A stretch of 64,000 bases of DNA from Heyndrickxia oleronia (lineage in GTDB: Bacteria; Bacillota; Bacilli; Bacillales; Bacillaceae_C), in assembly GCF_017809215.1 (NCBI RefSeq), contig NZ_CP065424.1, positions 238,001 through 302,000 of the forward strand, read 5' to 3'. The notes under the pieces are model-generated. The model was not told where the DNA came from, searched no databases, and worked only from the letters and a program-made list of their open reading frames with translations. Shown here piece by piece: positions 51,279-61,200 of this stretch. Within the stretch, counting starts at the first letter, position 1. Every line of letters begins with the position of its first letter. The translations under genes were made by a program, and so were the position numbers.

Positions 51279-52991
51279 ATGCATTTTTTGCGAAATTTGA
51301 GGATATCACGAAAATTATCTCTGCTTATCGTGATTGAAATTCTAGCGTTACTAGTTGTGGGATTTGGAGGTTTGCATTTTATAAAAGATATCGCAAATCG
51401 CTCTGATTCTATGTATCAAAATCGATTCATACCTAATCAATGGATTGGGCAAATTCAAAGAAATGATCGAACCATTGATGCAGATATATTAGAGGTAATG
51501 ATTACAACTGAGGAATCACGAAATATTGAAATGAAAAATGATATCGCTTCACTACAGAAGGATATAGATGAAGTCATCGATAAACTTAGTCAGTCTAATC
51601 TATCTTCGAAGGAATTTGAAATTTTCGACTTATACAAACAAGAGGCGAAGGACTTGCAGGTTGTTCGAGATGAGGTCCTTGATTTAGCATTACAAAACAA
51701 GAACGGAGAAGCTTATGATCTCTATAAATCAAAGGTTCTGCCACAAGGTGAAAAAGTAAGTAATACTCTAAATGATTTAATGCAATTAAACCAGGCGGTA
51801 GCCGAGCAAATCAAAACTGATATTAAAGATTCCTATAAATCTGAGTCATTGATCACAATCGGGATTATTTTGGCAGCATTGATTATTTCCACTGCTTTAG
51901 GAATATTAATTACAAAAGTAATTGTAAATCCAACAAAGGATATTGTTGATTTGCTTTCCAAAGCTGAAAAAGGAGATTTTACCGTAAAGGGAACATATCA
52001 ATCAAAGGATGAGATTGGTCAATTGACCACTTCATTTAATCATATGATTGTCGGCCTTAACGGGATGGTCAAACAAGTAAGTGATACATCTCAACAATTG
52101 GCCGCAGCATCAGAAGAGCTAACAGCGAGTGCGGATCAAACGACAGCTGCAACGGAACATGTTGCATCAGCTATCCAAGAAATAGCAAGCGGAGCTGAGG
52201 ATTCGACTGAAAAACTTGAAAATAACTCAAAATCCTTGCAAGAGGTTCTTAAAGGTGTGTTACGCATTGCAGAAAGCACAACAAATGTTTCAGAGCTTGC
52301 AAGGGAAACTTCTAAGGAAGCAGAAGAGGGAGGACATTCAATCGAAACGAATATGGCACAAATGAAATTTATTCATGAATCTGTATCGAAATCTCATGAA
52401 GTAATTCAGTCATTAGCTGAGCGTTCCCATGAAATTGGTGGAATTCTCGATGTCATTAGTGGGATTTCTGATCAAACTAATTTGCTTGCGTTAAATGCCG
52501 CTATTGAAGCTGCACGGGCAGGAGAACATGGCAAAGGATTTGCGGTAGTAGCGGATGAAGTAAGAAACCTAGCAGAGCAATCGCAATCGTCCACAAAAAT
52601 GATAGCACAGCTTATTCAAGGGATACAGATGGATATGAAACATTCGATAGACATGATGAATGAAGTTATGGAAAATGCCGAACAAGGGGTTAAAGGGTCA
52701 GTAGAGACCTCAAGAAGATTCATGCAAATCATTGAACGGACACAGAATATCACTCCACAAATAGAAGATATTACAGCAACTGTTCAACAAATTTCTGCTA
52801 ATGTAGAAGTGGTATCATCAACAGCAAAAGAAATTTCTGTTTATGCACAGGAGAATGCAGCAAGTTCAGAAGAAGTGGCAGCATCAACAGAGGAGCAATT
52901 GGCTTCCATGGAGGAAATTAATTCTTCTGCAAGATCTCTTTCTAATAATGCGGAGGAATTAAGAGACCTAGTGAATAAGTTTAATATATAA
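51279..52991 (+). CDS. Methyl-accepting chemotaxis protein
   Basis: A 570-residue chemoreceptor: TM1 (about 13-35), a four-helix-bundle-type extracellular domain, TM2 (about 188-212), HAMP (about 213-268), then the signalling domain with the conserved hairpin tip [20 protein letters not shown]. The length and the HAMP-MA order are typical. It lies alone between transport modules and could sense the same compounds, but this is not shown. A perfect hairpin terminator follows. Confidence 0.94.
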   Translation: MHFLRNLRISRKLSLLIVIEILALLVVGFGGLHFIKDIANRSDSMYQNRFIPNQWIGQIQRNDRTIDADILEVMITTEESRNIEMKNDIASLQKDIDEVIDKLSQSNLSSKEFEIFDLYKQEAKDLQVVRDEVLDLALQNKNGEAYDLYKSKVLPQGEKVSNTLNDLMQLNQAVAEQIKTDIKDSYKSESLITIGIILAALIISTALGILITKVIVNPTKDIVDLLSKAEKGDFTVKGTYQSKDEIGQLTTSFNHMIVGLNGMVKQVSDTSQQLAAASEELTASADQTTAATEHVASAIQEIASGAEDSTEKLENNSKSLQEVLKGVLRIAESTTNVSELARETSKEAEEGGHSIETNMAQMKFIHESVSKSHEVIQSLAERSHEIGGILDVISGISDQTNLLALNAAIEAARAGEHGKGFAVVADEVRNLAEQSQSSTKMIAQLIQGIQMDMKHSIDMMNEVMENAEQGVKGSVETSRRFMQIIERTQNITPQIEDITATVQQISANVEVVSSTAKEISVYAQENAASSEEVAASTEEQLASMEEINSSARSLSNNAEELRDLVNKFNI

Positions 52992-53000
52992 GTACATAAT

Positions 53001-53037
53001 GAGCGAGTAGATCAAAGTTTCTACTCGCTCATTTTTA
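53001..53037. terminator. Terminator between chemoreceptor and permease genes
   Basis: GAGCGAGTAGA and TCTACTCGCTC around an 8-nt loop, then ATTTTTAT. It may serve both converging genes. Confidence 0.9.
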
Positions 53038-53727
53038 TAGTAATAAATCGGTTTTTTCTATATTTTTAATGGAGAAAAAGGCGATAAGCACACCGATAAT
53101 GGCAAGCGTAATTGGAATAATGACAATATCATTCAATGACTTCCCACCTGAGTTTGAGCTGAATAAACTAACAAGAATAATTGAGGAAATGATCGTTGCT
53201 GGTACTGAGTATTTGCGCATCCCAAAAAATAAGGGGATGAGGCTCATTCCTGTAGCGGATAGTGCGTTCATTAGTACTGTCAATGAATGTTTCTTAATTA
53301 AAGCAAGCGTAAACGTATCTTCTAATGTAGGGTGGATACTATTGATCAAATAAAATAAAATCGCAAGAACAGTATTGGCAAATATAATTGAGACAAAAGT
53401 AAAAATTGCAATGATCAGCAGCTTAGCAATTAATATTTTCTTTCGATTAACGGGATACATGAATAAAATGGAAATCGTCTTACTTTTAAATTCATCAATC
53501 ACTAGTTTTGAAATTAGCGATGCAGCATAAATAATAAATACAGACCTAACAGCAGTATCAATAAGTATCAGTGCATCGTTGACATTTTCAAAGGAAAGTT
53601 CATCATCTACTTTTACAAAAAATAATAAAGCTACGATAAGGAAAATAATCGAAGTCGCAATGAGTGCCCCTTTAATTAATCCACTAAGTTTATATTTTTT
53701 CAGTTCAAGTTTAATAATATTAAGCAT
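53035..53727 (-). CDS. ABC-2 type permease, BcrB-like
   Basis: A 230-residue permease with about six membrane segments and the KSKTISILFMYPVNRKKILIAKLL linker of the BcrB/ABC-2 class. The start at 53727 follows GGTGGTGG; the ATG at 53742 is inside that site. It overlaps the ATPase gene by eight bases. The last gene of the minus-strand cluster. Confidence 0.88.
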   Translation of the reverse strand: MLNIIKLELKKYKLSGLIKGALIATSIIFLIVALLFFVKVDDELSFENVNDALILIDTAVRSVFIIYAASLISKLVIDEFKSKTISILFMYPVNRKKILIAKLLIIAIFTFVSIIFANTVLAILFYLINSIHPTLEDTFTLALIKKHSLTVLMNALSATGMSLIPLFFGMRKYSVPATIISSIILVSLFSSNSGGKSLNDIVIIPITLAIIGVLIAFFSIKNIEKTDLLL

Positions 53728-54643
53728 GAATTCCACCACCATTAATCAATTTTAAGAAATACTCTTCTAATGAATGGCTTTTCTTATTAATGGATTCAAC
53801 TGATATATCGTTTAACACTAGTGATTTAGATATTTCTTTTTGAGTAACATTAGAATCATAGATTCGTATTAGACCATGATTTAAAACCTTGAAATTTTTT
53901 ATCCCTACCTTTTCCTCTAAAATAAAGGAGGCCAGATTGCTGTTATCCACGACAACTTCGATATATTCAGTATGTCTCCCGTTAATGCTATCTAGTGAGA
54001 TTTCCTCAAGTAATTTACCATGATTAATGACTCCGATGGTATCCACCATTTGTTCCATCTCGCCTAAAATATGACTGGAAACAAAGATGGTCATACCATA
54101 TTCCTTAGAAAGCATTTTAAATAAATCTCTTAACTCCTTGATACCAATAGGATCAAGACCATTAATTGGTTCATCTAAAATGAGTAGTTCCGGTTTTGTT
54201 GAGATGGCTCGGGCAATACCAAGCCTTTGTTTCATTCCAAGGGAAAACTCCTTTACTGGCTTATGATTAATATTCTTCAAGCCTACTAGTTCTAGTGCAT
54301 CTACTATTGCCTTCTTATTATGATAGCCCATGTATTCACAATGGAGCTCCAGATTCTCAACAGCGGTTAATTTTTCATAAAAAATGGGGTACTCAATAAT
54401 TGTTCCTAGTCGTTTTAAAATCTCATAGGATGTATCTGTTAATTTTTCGCCAAACATTTCAATTTCACCACTAGTCGGTTTAATTAAGTTGGTGATCATT
54501 TTCATAATCGTTGTTTTTCCTGCACCATTGGGGCCAATAAATCCATAAATTTCTCCTTGCTTTACATGTAAATTCACATCAGAAATGATTTCCTTTCCAT
54601 GAAATACTTTTGATAAATGATTCGTTTTTAAAAGATAGGACAT
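53720..54643 (-). CDS. ABC ATPase, BcrA-like
   Basis: A 307-residue ATPase: Walker A GPNGAGKTT, EFSLGMKQRLGIARA signature, LLILDEPINGLDPIG Walker B, SSHILGEMEQM H-loop. The LGMKQR signature and the ~80-residue C-terminal tail match bacitracin/lantibiotic immunity (BcrA) ATPases. AAAGGAA precedes the ATG. A 124-bp gap separates it from the kinase gene, which may hold its own promoter. Confidence 0.92.
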   Translation of the reverse strand: MSYLLKTNHLSKVFHGKEIISDVNLHVKQGEIYGFIGPNGAGKTTIMKMITNLIKPTSGEIEMFGEKLTDTSYEILKRLGTIIEYPIFYEKLTAVENLELHCEYMGYHNKKAIVDALELVGLKNINHKPVKEFSLGMKQRLGIARAISTKPELLILDEPINGLDPIGIKELRDLFKMLSKEYGMTIFVSSHILGEMEQMVDTIGVINHGKLLEEISLDSINGRHTEYIEVVVDNSNLASFILEEKVGIKNFKVLNHGLIRIYDSNVTQKEISKSLVLNDISVESINKKSHSLEEYFLKLINGGGIHA

Positions 54644-54767
54644 GATCCATATTCCTTTCTAGTTTTGATACTGTAAGTATAGGAAATGAAAATCTCTTTT
54701 TTCTTACTCATTTCTTACATAAATCTTAAGTTTGTAATTACAAAAGAGGGTCCTTATTTTCCCCATG

Positions 54768-55703
54768 TTAGTAGGAGATCTTTCTTAACATAACGGTAAA
54801 CACAGTTTTTTCATATGGCCTACTTTTGAGATGGATTTCTCCTCCTAATGCTTCTACAAGTCTTTTTGTAATGGTTAAGCCTAGACCGCTTCCTTGATAA
54901 ATTCTGTTTCGTGAATCTTCCAATGTATACATTCGCTCAAATACTCTGTCAATATGAATTTCATCAATTCCTTTTCCTTTATCTATAATATCTATAGAAA
55001 TAAATGCTCCATGTTCTTTAACAGATACCCCAACCATTTTTCCATCTACTCCATACGTAATAGCGTTTGAAAGGAGATTACTTAAAATGCGATCCAGTAC
55101 TTCCTCATTACCAAGTGCATAAAGATCCTTTTCGGGTATATTTATATCAACTGCAAAATGGTTCATTGTTAAGTGTTCAAAATAAGAAAGGATATTTTTA
55201 CGGCAAATCTCACTCACATTGATTTTGGTTAGCTGAATATCTTTATCACCAGATTCAAGTTTTGCTAGATCAAAAAATTTATGAATTAGTTCTAAAACTT
55301 CATTTGCTTTCATTTGAAGTTTATTTAATAATTGTTCTTTTTCTTTATCGTTTAGGGAAGTATCAATTTTTAATATTTCGATATAGCCAAGTATAACGGT
55401 GAGTGGTGTCTTCAAATCATGGGAAATGTTGGATAGCATTTTACGCATGGAATCTTCTGTTCTATCATAAGTTGCCTTTATTTTATGATTTGAATCTAAA
55501 AGATGATTAATTGCAATTAAGATTGACTTAAGTTCCTGATCATCTGTAACAATAAGTAGTCTTTCACTTGTTTCCGTCGTCAGAATGGATTGAAGTTTTT
55601 TATGCAAATAGGCTAAGGATCGACTGCGTACCTTTTTATTGTAAAATTGGAGTAGGATGATTCCGATTAAAAGAATGATAATTAAAGATAAAATCGTAAC
55701 CAT
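54768..55703 (-). CDS. Sensor histidine kinase (BcrS-like class)
   Basis: A 311-residue kinase with one N-terminal membrane segment (residues 3-20). Phosphoacceptor H95 is in SNISHDLKTPLTVILGYIEIL; the ATPase domain has NLLSNAITYG, DKGKGID and GSGLGLTITKRLVEALGG. It lies 4 bases after the response regulator. It has no recognisable extracellular sensor, so its input probably comes from the associated transporter or cytoplasm. Confidence 0.92.
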   Translation of the reverse strand: MVTILSLIIILLIGIILLQFYNKKVRSRSLAYLHKKLQSILTTETSERLLIVTDDQELKSILIAINHLLDSNHKIKATYDRTEDSMRKMLSNISHDLKTPLTVILGYIEILKIDTSLNDKEKEQLLNKLQMKANEVLELIHKFFDLAKLESGDKDIQLTKINVSEICRKNILSYFEHLTMNHFAVDINIPEKDLYALGNEEVLDRILSNLLSNAITYGVDGKMVGVSVKEHGAFISIDIIDKGKGIDEIHIDRVFERMYTLEDSRNRIYQGSGLGLTITKRLVEALGGEIHLKSRPYEKTVFTVMLRKISY

Positions 55704-55707
55704 AAGA

Positions 55708-56400
55708 TTATTCCTCTAATTTGTACCCAATCCCCCATAAAGTCTTAATATATTGAGGGTTGGACGGATCATCTTCGATTTTTTCTCGCAATCTTCGCAT
55801 ATGAACATTTATGATATTTTCATCGCCATAATATTCATCTTGCCAAATGGATTGATAAATTTGTGCTTTTGTATATACACGATTAGGGTGAGTAGTAAAA
55901 AGCTTTAAAATCTCAAATTCTTTTGAAGTTAGTTTAATTGGCCGATCGTGTTTTTTTACTTGATAATTGGTGAAGTCAATTGTTAAATCACGAATAGACA
56001 AAATGTTTACTACCGACTCTTTGTGCTGAGAGTACTTTGTAGCCCGTCTAATTTGGGCCTTAATTCTTGCAACAAGCTGAACCATGGAAAATGGCTTACA
56101 TAAATAATCATCTGCGCCTAAACCAAGACCTAATGCTTGATCAAGATCACTATCCTTTGCAGACATAATTAAGATTGGAACAGTACTTCGTTCACGAATG
56201 ATTTTCATTACTTCTAATCCATCGAGTTTCGGTAACATAATATCAAGGATAATTAAATCAAAGGCATGATTAAGAAAAGTTGAAACGGCTTCTTCGCCAT
56301 CCATTGCCGTAGTTATCTGAAATCCTTCCTTCGTTAAATAATCTTTGACCATTTCAAGAATTGAATGGTCATCCTCTACGAACAAAATGCGGTTATTCAT
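55708..56400 (-). CDS. OmpR-type response regulator
   Basis: A 230-residue regulator with D53 (LIILDIMLPKLDGL) and an OmpR winged helix (DENIINVHMRRLREKIEDDPSNPQ). The ATG at 56400 has AAGGAG eight bases upstream; a longer ORF start overlaps the repeat copy and is discounted. It heads the minus-strand regulator-kinase-ABC-permease cluster. A repeat copy ends 28 bp upstream. Confidence 0.92.
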   Translation of the reverse strand: MNNRILFVEDDHSILEMVKDYLTKEGFQITTAMDGEEAVSTFLNHAFDLIILDIMLPKLDGLEVMKIIRERSTVPILIMSAKDSDLDQALGLGLGADDYLCKPFSMVQLVARIKAQIRRATKYSQHKESVVNILSIRDLTIDFTNYQVKKHDRPIKLTSKEFEILKLFTTHPNRVYTKAQIYQSIWQDEYYGDENIINVHMRRLREKIEDDPSNPQYIKTLWGIGYKLEE

Positions 56401-56427
56401 GTTCACACTCCTTCGTTTCATCATATA

Positions 56428-56604
56428 GTTTGTTGCTTTGTAAAAGCCCAATGGCCAGCTATTCCACCCAATACAAGATTCAGCCATTCTTATAAAGCTT
56501 GTAGCTCTCTTCTTAAGTGAATTGAAAGGTGTAGTGGTCTTTTTAGCCGATATTTAATTGTTAAAACTTTACTTAAATAGCAACAATGTTTGAGAATAAA
56601 GCCT
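56428..56604 (-). repeat. Copy of the structured dispersed repeat
   Basis: About 177 bp oriented toward the response regulator: GTTTGTTGCTTTGTAAAAGCCC at the near end, TTGTAGCTCTCTTCTTAAG in the centre, ACTTTACTTAAATAGCAACA and AGAATAAAGCCT at the far end. The remaining gap to 56844 shows no gene. Confidence 0.78.
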
Positions 56605-56844
56605 ATCATTATATTAATTTTAACGAAAAGTAGATTCCAAAAATAGCCACAATTGAAAGAAGGGATAATAATTTTGATTATGGCTTGTGTATTCATTCGT
56701 CATAGCACGTTCTTTTATCCTATTTATTTTTATGAAAATTAGTCATAAAAATGGATAGACAAAAAATATAAATACTTTTAGCCTAAGAATAAAATCACAT
56801 AAGTCTGGTTATTTTTGAAATTGATAAAAGAAAATGGTGATCGA

Positions 56845-57726
56845 ATGAATGAGTTACTCAATCAGTTAGAAATGAGGTTATCTGATACGAAGGTGCTAAA
56901 GCAATTAGGCATTTCCTTATTGCAATTCAACGGGAGAATCGTCTATGAAGAGGAAGATCGCATTATAGAGTGTTTAATTTATCGAAAGGGAAAGAAAGAA
57001 TTTAAAGCTCGTTTGTTGGTACATGATGAAAATTCAGTTCGAAGCATTTCGAGTAAGGAAATGGGTGAGGATTTTATTCAACGCGAGTACCTATTTCAAA
57101 TTTTATATACTATTGCAGCAACTTTTTTTGAATACCTCGAGAATGATAAGGCAAAACAAACATTTCAACAATGTGTGGATTTCTTCAAATCATTACAGGA
57201 AATAGGCGAGCAACAAAAACACTCCTTTTTTAATCAACAAAATATAACTTATTTCAACGAAACAATGGATCATTTGCTTTCGATTATTCGTATAGCTGAG
57301 GATTCTAAAGAAAAAACGTTATGGAGAAATGGAGATTATTTAAAATTTGATGAAAAATATCTAGTGAAAATTTTAGAACGTTTACATACATGTTATATCC
57401 TTTCGATGAAATTAGTAGAGCTTCCTTTTTTTGAAGCACGAGAGCTTATTCATACACAGAAGATGAAATTTATGACGGGTATTGAATGGAGATGGTTTAG
57501 ATGGAAACTATACGCTTTCTGGCATGATCGTTACTTTTATTTATTTACCCGCTGGAAAACAAATCCCGATAATTATCAACAAATGTATAAGAAACTTTTC
57601 AATGAAACAAAGGAAAGATTAGCATTTTTGTATTCAATACAAGAAACTAAAAATGACTTTATCATTGAATTTACAGATGAGAAGTTACAACTCAATCTCA
57701 CGGAAAAAGATAGAAAGGAAGTGTAA
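56845..57726 (+). CDS. Hypothetical helical protein
   Basis: A 293-residue soluble, charged, helix-rich protein (many K, E, Q, F, Y). No signal peptide or membrane segment is seen and no family was recognised. Near 210-245 there is an aromatic cluster (GIEWRWFRWKLYAFWHDRYFYLF). The start is uncertain: the ATG at 56845 follows GGTGATC by three bases, while an in-frame TTG at 56815 has none. It sits seven bases from the next gene, so they are likely co-transcribed. Confidence 0.72.
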   Translation: MNELLNQLEMRLSDTKVLKQLGISLLQFNGRIVYEEEDRIIECLIYRKGKKEFKARLLVHDENSVRSISSKEMGEDFIQREYLFQILYTIAATFFEYLENDKAKQTFQQCVDFFKSLQEIGEQQKHSFFNQQNITYFNETMDHLLSIIRIAEDSKEKTLWRNGDYLKFDEKYLVKILERLHTCYILSMKLVELPFFEARELIHTQKMKFMTGIEWRWFRWKLYAFWHDRYFYLFTRWKTNPDNYQQMYKKLFNETKERLAFLYSIQETKNDFIIEFTDEKLQLNLTEKDRKEV

Positions 57727-57733
57727 TAGACGG

Positions 57734-58531
57734 ATGTTTGGTTACATTTTCACTCTTATTTCTTCGTTACCATTGCTTGTGTTTATTTTTTCTCTAATGA
57801 GCCATAGACATTACAAAGTATTAATCAGGCCACTTAGTATAAGTGTATTCATATGGCTTGTTTTTTTCGGCATTGCTTTCGGTATGAATATTGATTATTT
57901 AAGGAAATATCAATTTCCTATTTTACCTAATCATACAGAAATTTTTATAATGGGAGGGGTTATTTTTAGTTTAGCTTTTATTATCTTTCTTGTTTCTGTC
58001 ATAACATCTATTGTACAGCGTACCCCATTTCGAAAAATGCTCCACTTGCTATTCAATCTCTTTGGAGTGTTTGGTTTTATTTTCTTACATTTAATGCTGG
58101 TATTTTTATTTATCTTACCTGCCGGAGAGAAAGCAGATTATATAGAGATATTGAAACGAGCCCATAAAGCGTTTGAAAAGATGTCAACCATAGAAGAACA
58201 ACCGATTGCGGCTGCTATTGTTGAGTCCCAACAACATTGCTACTCTTCTAAATCATCATCATGTAGAGATTCGAATTATGAAAATTTAGTTGTGGTAAAG
58301 AATTTTAGTAAACAAAATTTAAACGTAAACATAGAGGTACAGTTCTATGATCGAAATGATCAATTAATGCAAACAACATCAGTTGATCATATGTCGTTGC
58401 AAGCAGGGGCAGAAGCTCCACTTTTAACGAAGGAGACAAAGAAAAACAATAGTATGTGGAAGAGTTGGTCGAGTTCCACGGATCATCGTGTTGCCTATAT
58501 TAAATATCGCTATCAATATTCAGAGCAATAA
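57734..58531 (+). CDS. Hypothetical membrane protein with extracellular tail
   Basis: A 265-residue protein: four membrane segments in residues 1-135 (FGYIFTLISSLPLLVFIFSL, then two, then LFNLFGVFGFIFLHLMLVFLF), then about 125 residues outside. The outer part has a Cys pair (HCYSSKSSSCRD) that could be disulfide-linked, and reads like a beta-sandwich (NLVVVKNFSKQNLNVNIEVQFYDR). It pairs with the soluble upstream gene. No function known. AAGGAAGTG precedes the start at 57734. Confidence 0.72.
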   Translation: MFGYIFTLISSLPLLVFIFSLMSHRHYKVLIRPLSISVFIWLVFFGIAFGMNIDYLRKYQFPILPNHTEIFIMGGVIFSLAFIIFLVSVITSIVQRTPFRKMLHLLFNLFGVFGFIFLHLMLVFLFILPAGEKADYIEILKRAHKAFEKMSTIEEQPIAAAIVESQQHCYSSKSSSCRDSNYENLVVVKNFSKQNLNVNIEVQFYDRNDQLMQTTSVDHMSLQAGAEAPLLTKETKKNNSMWKSWSSSTDHRVAYIKYRYQYSEQ

Positions 58532-58570
58532 TGTTGAAGGTCCTTAATTTTTATTTCCACATAAAAGATG

Positions 58571-58618
58571 CAAAAAGGAAAAGGGAGGCGATTAAGGCTA
58601 ACGCCCCCTTTATCTTTT
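58571..58618. terminator. Terminator of the merR-like gene
   Basis: AAGGGAGGCG and CGCCCCCTTT arms with an ~11-nt loop; T-rich runs on both strands let it work in either direction. Confidence 0.7.
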
Positions 58619-58627
58619 AGACATTCA

Positions 58628-59374
58628 TTAGTTAGCTGCGTATTCCTCGGCAGCAATACAAAGAAAATAGGATAGACCAGTTTGTTGAGATTCAAGCATG
58701 TTTCGATGGAAATCATCTTGTAGGAAGAATCGTGCTTGAGCGGCAAAGTCGTTTGCCTCCATTAAGTGTCCATGGTTATTTAGAAACTGAATATGCTGTT
58801 CGATAAGTGTTTGAACCTCAGTTGTGTCAAATTTTAATCCATCCTTGAGTGCTTTAGCCAAGGTTTCCATAAAATGTTTAGCTTCTATCGCTTGCTCATT
58901 CATTTTCTCAACTTGAATGGAGTTATCTTCAAATCCATCATAGTTGTATGTTTCTTTTAAATATTGTTTCTGCTCACTAAGTGCCTCGTTCCATTCCTTC
59001 CTATTGCGAAAACCATTAAACATATTGGATTGATCCATGATTTCTCCTTTCGCGGTATACTGAATCGATTGATCAATTGTCTGGACTAAATTCTCCATTC
59101 TTTTTATACGTGCTTGAAGGAGGTTTTTTTGGTTAGACAAAATAGATAATCGATCAGGGTTACCATCTAAAATTTGTTTTATTTCTTTGAGAGGAAAATC
59201 AAGTTCTCGGTAAAATAATATTTCCTGTAAGCGCTCTAGTTCCTTTATTCCATATAATCGATAGCCTGCTTCACTTATCTTATAAGGTACTAATAGACCG
59301 ATTTTATGATAATGATACAAAGTTTTAATCGTGATATTTGCTAATGATGCAATATCTTTTACCGTATATAACAT
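58628..59374 (-). CDS. MerR-family regulator with TipAS-type domain
   Basis: A 248-residue regulator. The N-terminal MerR HTH (YTVKDIASLANITIKTLYHYHKIGLL, SEAGYRLYGIKELERLQEILFYRELDFPLKEIKQIL) is followed by a coiled-coil linker. Residues ~120-248 match the TipAS antibiotic-binding domain (thiostrepton-type), with WNEALSEQKQYLKETYNYDGF. The ATG at 59374 follows GAGGTGG; the GTG at 59383 lies in it. It probably activates its own promoter. Confidence 0.9.
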   Translation of the reverse strand: MLYTVKDIASLANITIKTLYHYHKIGLLVPYKISEAGYRLYGIKELERLQEILFYRELDFPLKEIKQILDGNPDRLSILSNQKNLLQARIKRMENLVQTIDQSIQYTAKGEIMDQSNMFNGFRNRKEWNEALSEQKQYLKETYNYDGFEDNSIQVEKMNEQAIEAKHFMETLAKALKDGLKFDTTEVQTLIEQHIQFLNNHGHLMEANDFAAQARFFLQDDFHRNMLESQQTGLSYFLCIAAEEYAAN

Positions 59375-59393
59375 GTTTTCCACCTCATTGGAT

Positions 59394-59424
59394 ATATTAA
59401 TGGCTTCCCTAAGGTTGGGGTCAA
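59394..59424 (-). promoter_or_regulatory. MerR-type promoter with 19-bp spacer
   Basis: On the minus strand TTGACC (59424-59419), a 19-bp spacer, TAATAT (59399-59394). The overlong spacer and the CCCCAACCTTAGGG element within it are hallmarks of MerR/TipA-activated promoters. Confidence 0.8.
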
Positions 59425-59530
59425 TAGATAATAAAAATAATTTTTAATGAGCCATTGTATTCTCTCATCTCCATTATTATCCTATTTTTGGTACAATTTA
59501 ATGAAGTATAAAGGGAAGTGGGGAATATGG

Positions 59531-60232
59531 ATGTTTAAAATATTCATTATTGAAGATGATAAACAACTTGTTAACTTACTTAAAGAGCATTTACATAAAT
59601 TTGGCTATGATGTACAGTCCGTTGATGATTTTGAAGAAGTAAGAAATCAATTTGAACAGTATTCTCCCCATCTGGTTCTATTAGATGTTAATCTACCGAA
59701 ATTTGATGGCTATTACTGGTGTAGACAAATTCGCAGCATATCTACCTGTCCAATTCTATTTATATCTGCCCGTGATAGTAAAATGGATCAAGTTATGGCG
59801 TTAGATAATGGGGCAGATGATTATATTACGAAACCATTTGATTATGAAATTGTGACAGCGAAAATTAATAGTCAACTTAGAAGGGCATATGGTCAGTATG
59901 CCAGTACAGAAAATGGTAGAAGCTATACCGTTCATGGGTTAACGCTCGATGTGGAACGTCTACAGCTTTCTTTAAATGAACAAACAATTGAACTAAGCCT
60001 TACAGAAGCGAAAATACTTGATGAACTAATGAAAAAGTTAGAACGTGTAGTTAGTCGTGACCGATTATTGGAAAAAATTTGGGATGATCAGGCGTTTGTC
60101 GATGATAATACACTAAATGTCTATGTCACTCGTGTACGAAAAAAGCTAACACTACTTGGAATAAATGATGCAATTCAAACGATTCGTGGTCAAGGATATC
60201 GTTTGATTCCTGACTGGGGGCATAAAGAATGA
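59531..60232 (+). CDS. OmpR-type response regulator, BceR-like (module 2)
   Basis: A 233-residue regulator parallel to that at 46195: D52 in LVLLDVNLPKFDGY, WCRQIRSISTCPILFISAR, and DDNTLNVYVTRVRKKLTLLG. The ATG at 59531 follows GTGGGG; longer in-frame starts to 59447 lack a ribosome site. The stop overlaps the kinase ATG by four bases. It should act on the site at 61255. Confidence 0.92.
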   Translation: MFKIFIIEDDKQLVNLLKEHLHKFGYDVQSVDDFEEVRNQFEQYSPHLVLLDVNLPKFDGYYWCRQIRSISTCPILFISARDSKMDQVMALDNGADDYITKPFDYEIVTAKINSQLRRAYGQYASTENGRSYTVHGLTLDVERLQLSLNEQTIELSLTEAKILDELMKKLERVVSRDRLLEKIWDDQAFVDDNTLNVYVTRVRKKLTLLGINDAIQTIRGQGYRLIPDWGHKE

Positions 60233-61200
60233 AGCTATTTATTCGTGAGCAGCTCCCATTGATTGTTATTTATATTCTTCAATTATTGATTATTATGATG
60301 ATATACTGGCTCGATGGTTATCGTCATTTATCTATCTCGATATATGCCGCTATATTAAGTGGGAGTCTATTAATCGGGTATCTAGTTTTCCGTTATTTAA
60401 GGCACCGTTCCTTCTATCAACGATTAGAAAAACCTTTTGCTCAATTGGAGGATTTTGCAAATGGTATCCAGACCACACCATTGGCTGAAGGATTACAACA
60501 ATTACTAGAAAGCCAGTTCCGTCACTATCGAACGGACTTATATCGCTATAAACATAAACTGGATGGACATATACAGTTTATTAATCAGTGGGTTCATCAG
60601 ATGAAGACGCCTATTTCAGTCATACATTTGACGATTCAAGATGAAGATGATCCTCGTTTTATTGCAATTGGGGATGAATTGGATCGTTTAAAAAAAGGGT
60701 TGGAAATGGTTTTATATACTGCACGTCTCGATACTTTTGAACGTGATTTCTATGTGGAAAGTCTCTCCTTAGAAAATGTCGTTCGGGCGGTTACCTCGAG
60801 TCAAAAACGATTATTTATTCGAAAACGCATTTTTCCTTCAATCCAAATTAATCACGATATACAGATAGCATCTGATGAGAAATGGCTATCATTCATCATT
60901 ACACAAATTATAACCAATGCCCTTCGTTATACCATTCATGAGAATCGTAAAATTTATTTTAATAGTTATAGACGAGGTATTAGTGTAGTGTTGGAAATAA
61001 CAGATGAGGGTGTTGGGATTCCTCCAAGTGATTTACCAAGGGTATTCGATCCTTATTTTACCGGAGAAAATGGCCGTCATTTCCAGGAATCAACAGGAAT
61101 GGGCCTGTACCTCGTAAAACAAATATGCGAGAAGCTTGGGCATCAAATAGAAATTGAATCAAAAATCAATCAAGGTACGACTATTCGTCTGGTCTTCTAA
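60229..61200 (+). CDS. Intramembrane-sensing histidine kinase, BceS-like (module 2)
   Basis: A 323-residue kinase with two membrane segments (about 8-27 and 38-57), a short loop, and phosphoacceptor H123 in WVHQMKTPIS. ATPase domain: NALRYTIHE, DEGVGIP, GMGLYLVK. It is a clear paralogue of the module-1 kinase. It is followed by a strong hairpin, so the ABC genes should be transcribed separately. Confidence 0.92.
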   Translation: MKLFIREQLPLIVIYILQLLIIMMIYWLDGYRHLSISIYAAILSGSLLIGYLVFRYLRHRSFYQRLEKPFAQLEDFANGIQTTPLAEGLQQLLESQFRHYRTDLYRYKHKLDGHIQFINQWVHQMKTPISVIHLTIQDEDDPRFIAIGDELDRLKKGLEMVLYTARLDTFERDFYVESLSLENVVRAVTSSQKRLFIRKRIFPSIQINHDIQIASDEKWLSFIITQIITNALRYTIHENRKIYFNSYRRGISVVLEITDEGVGIPPSDLPRVFDPYFTGENGRHFQESTGMGLYLVKQICEKLGHQIEIESKINQGTTIRLVF

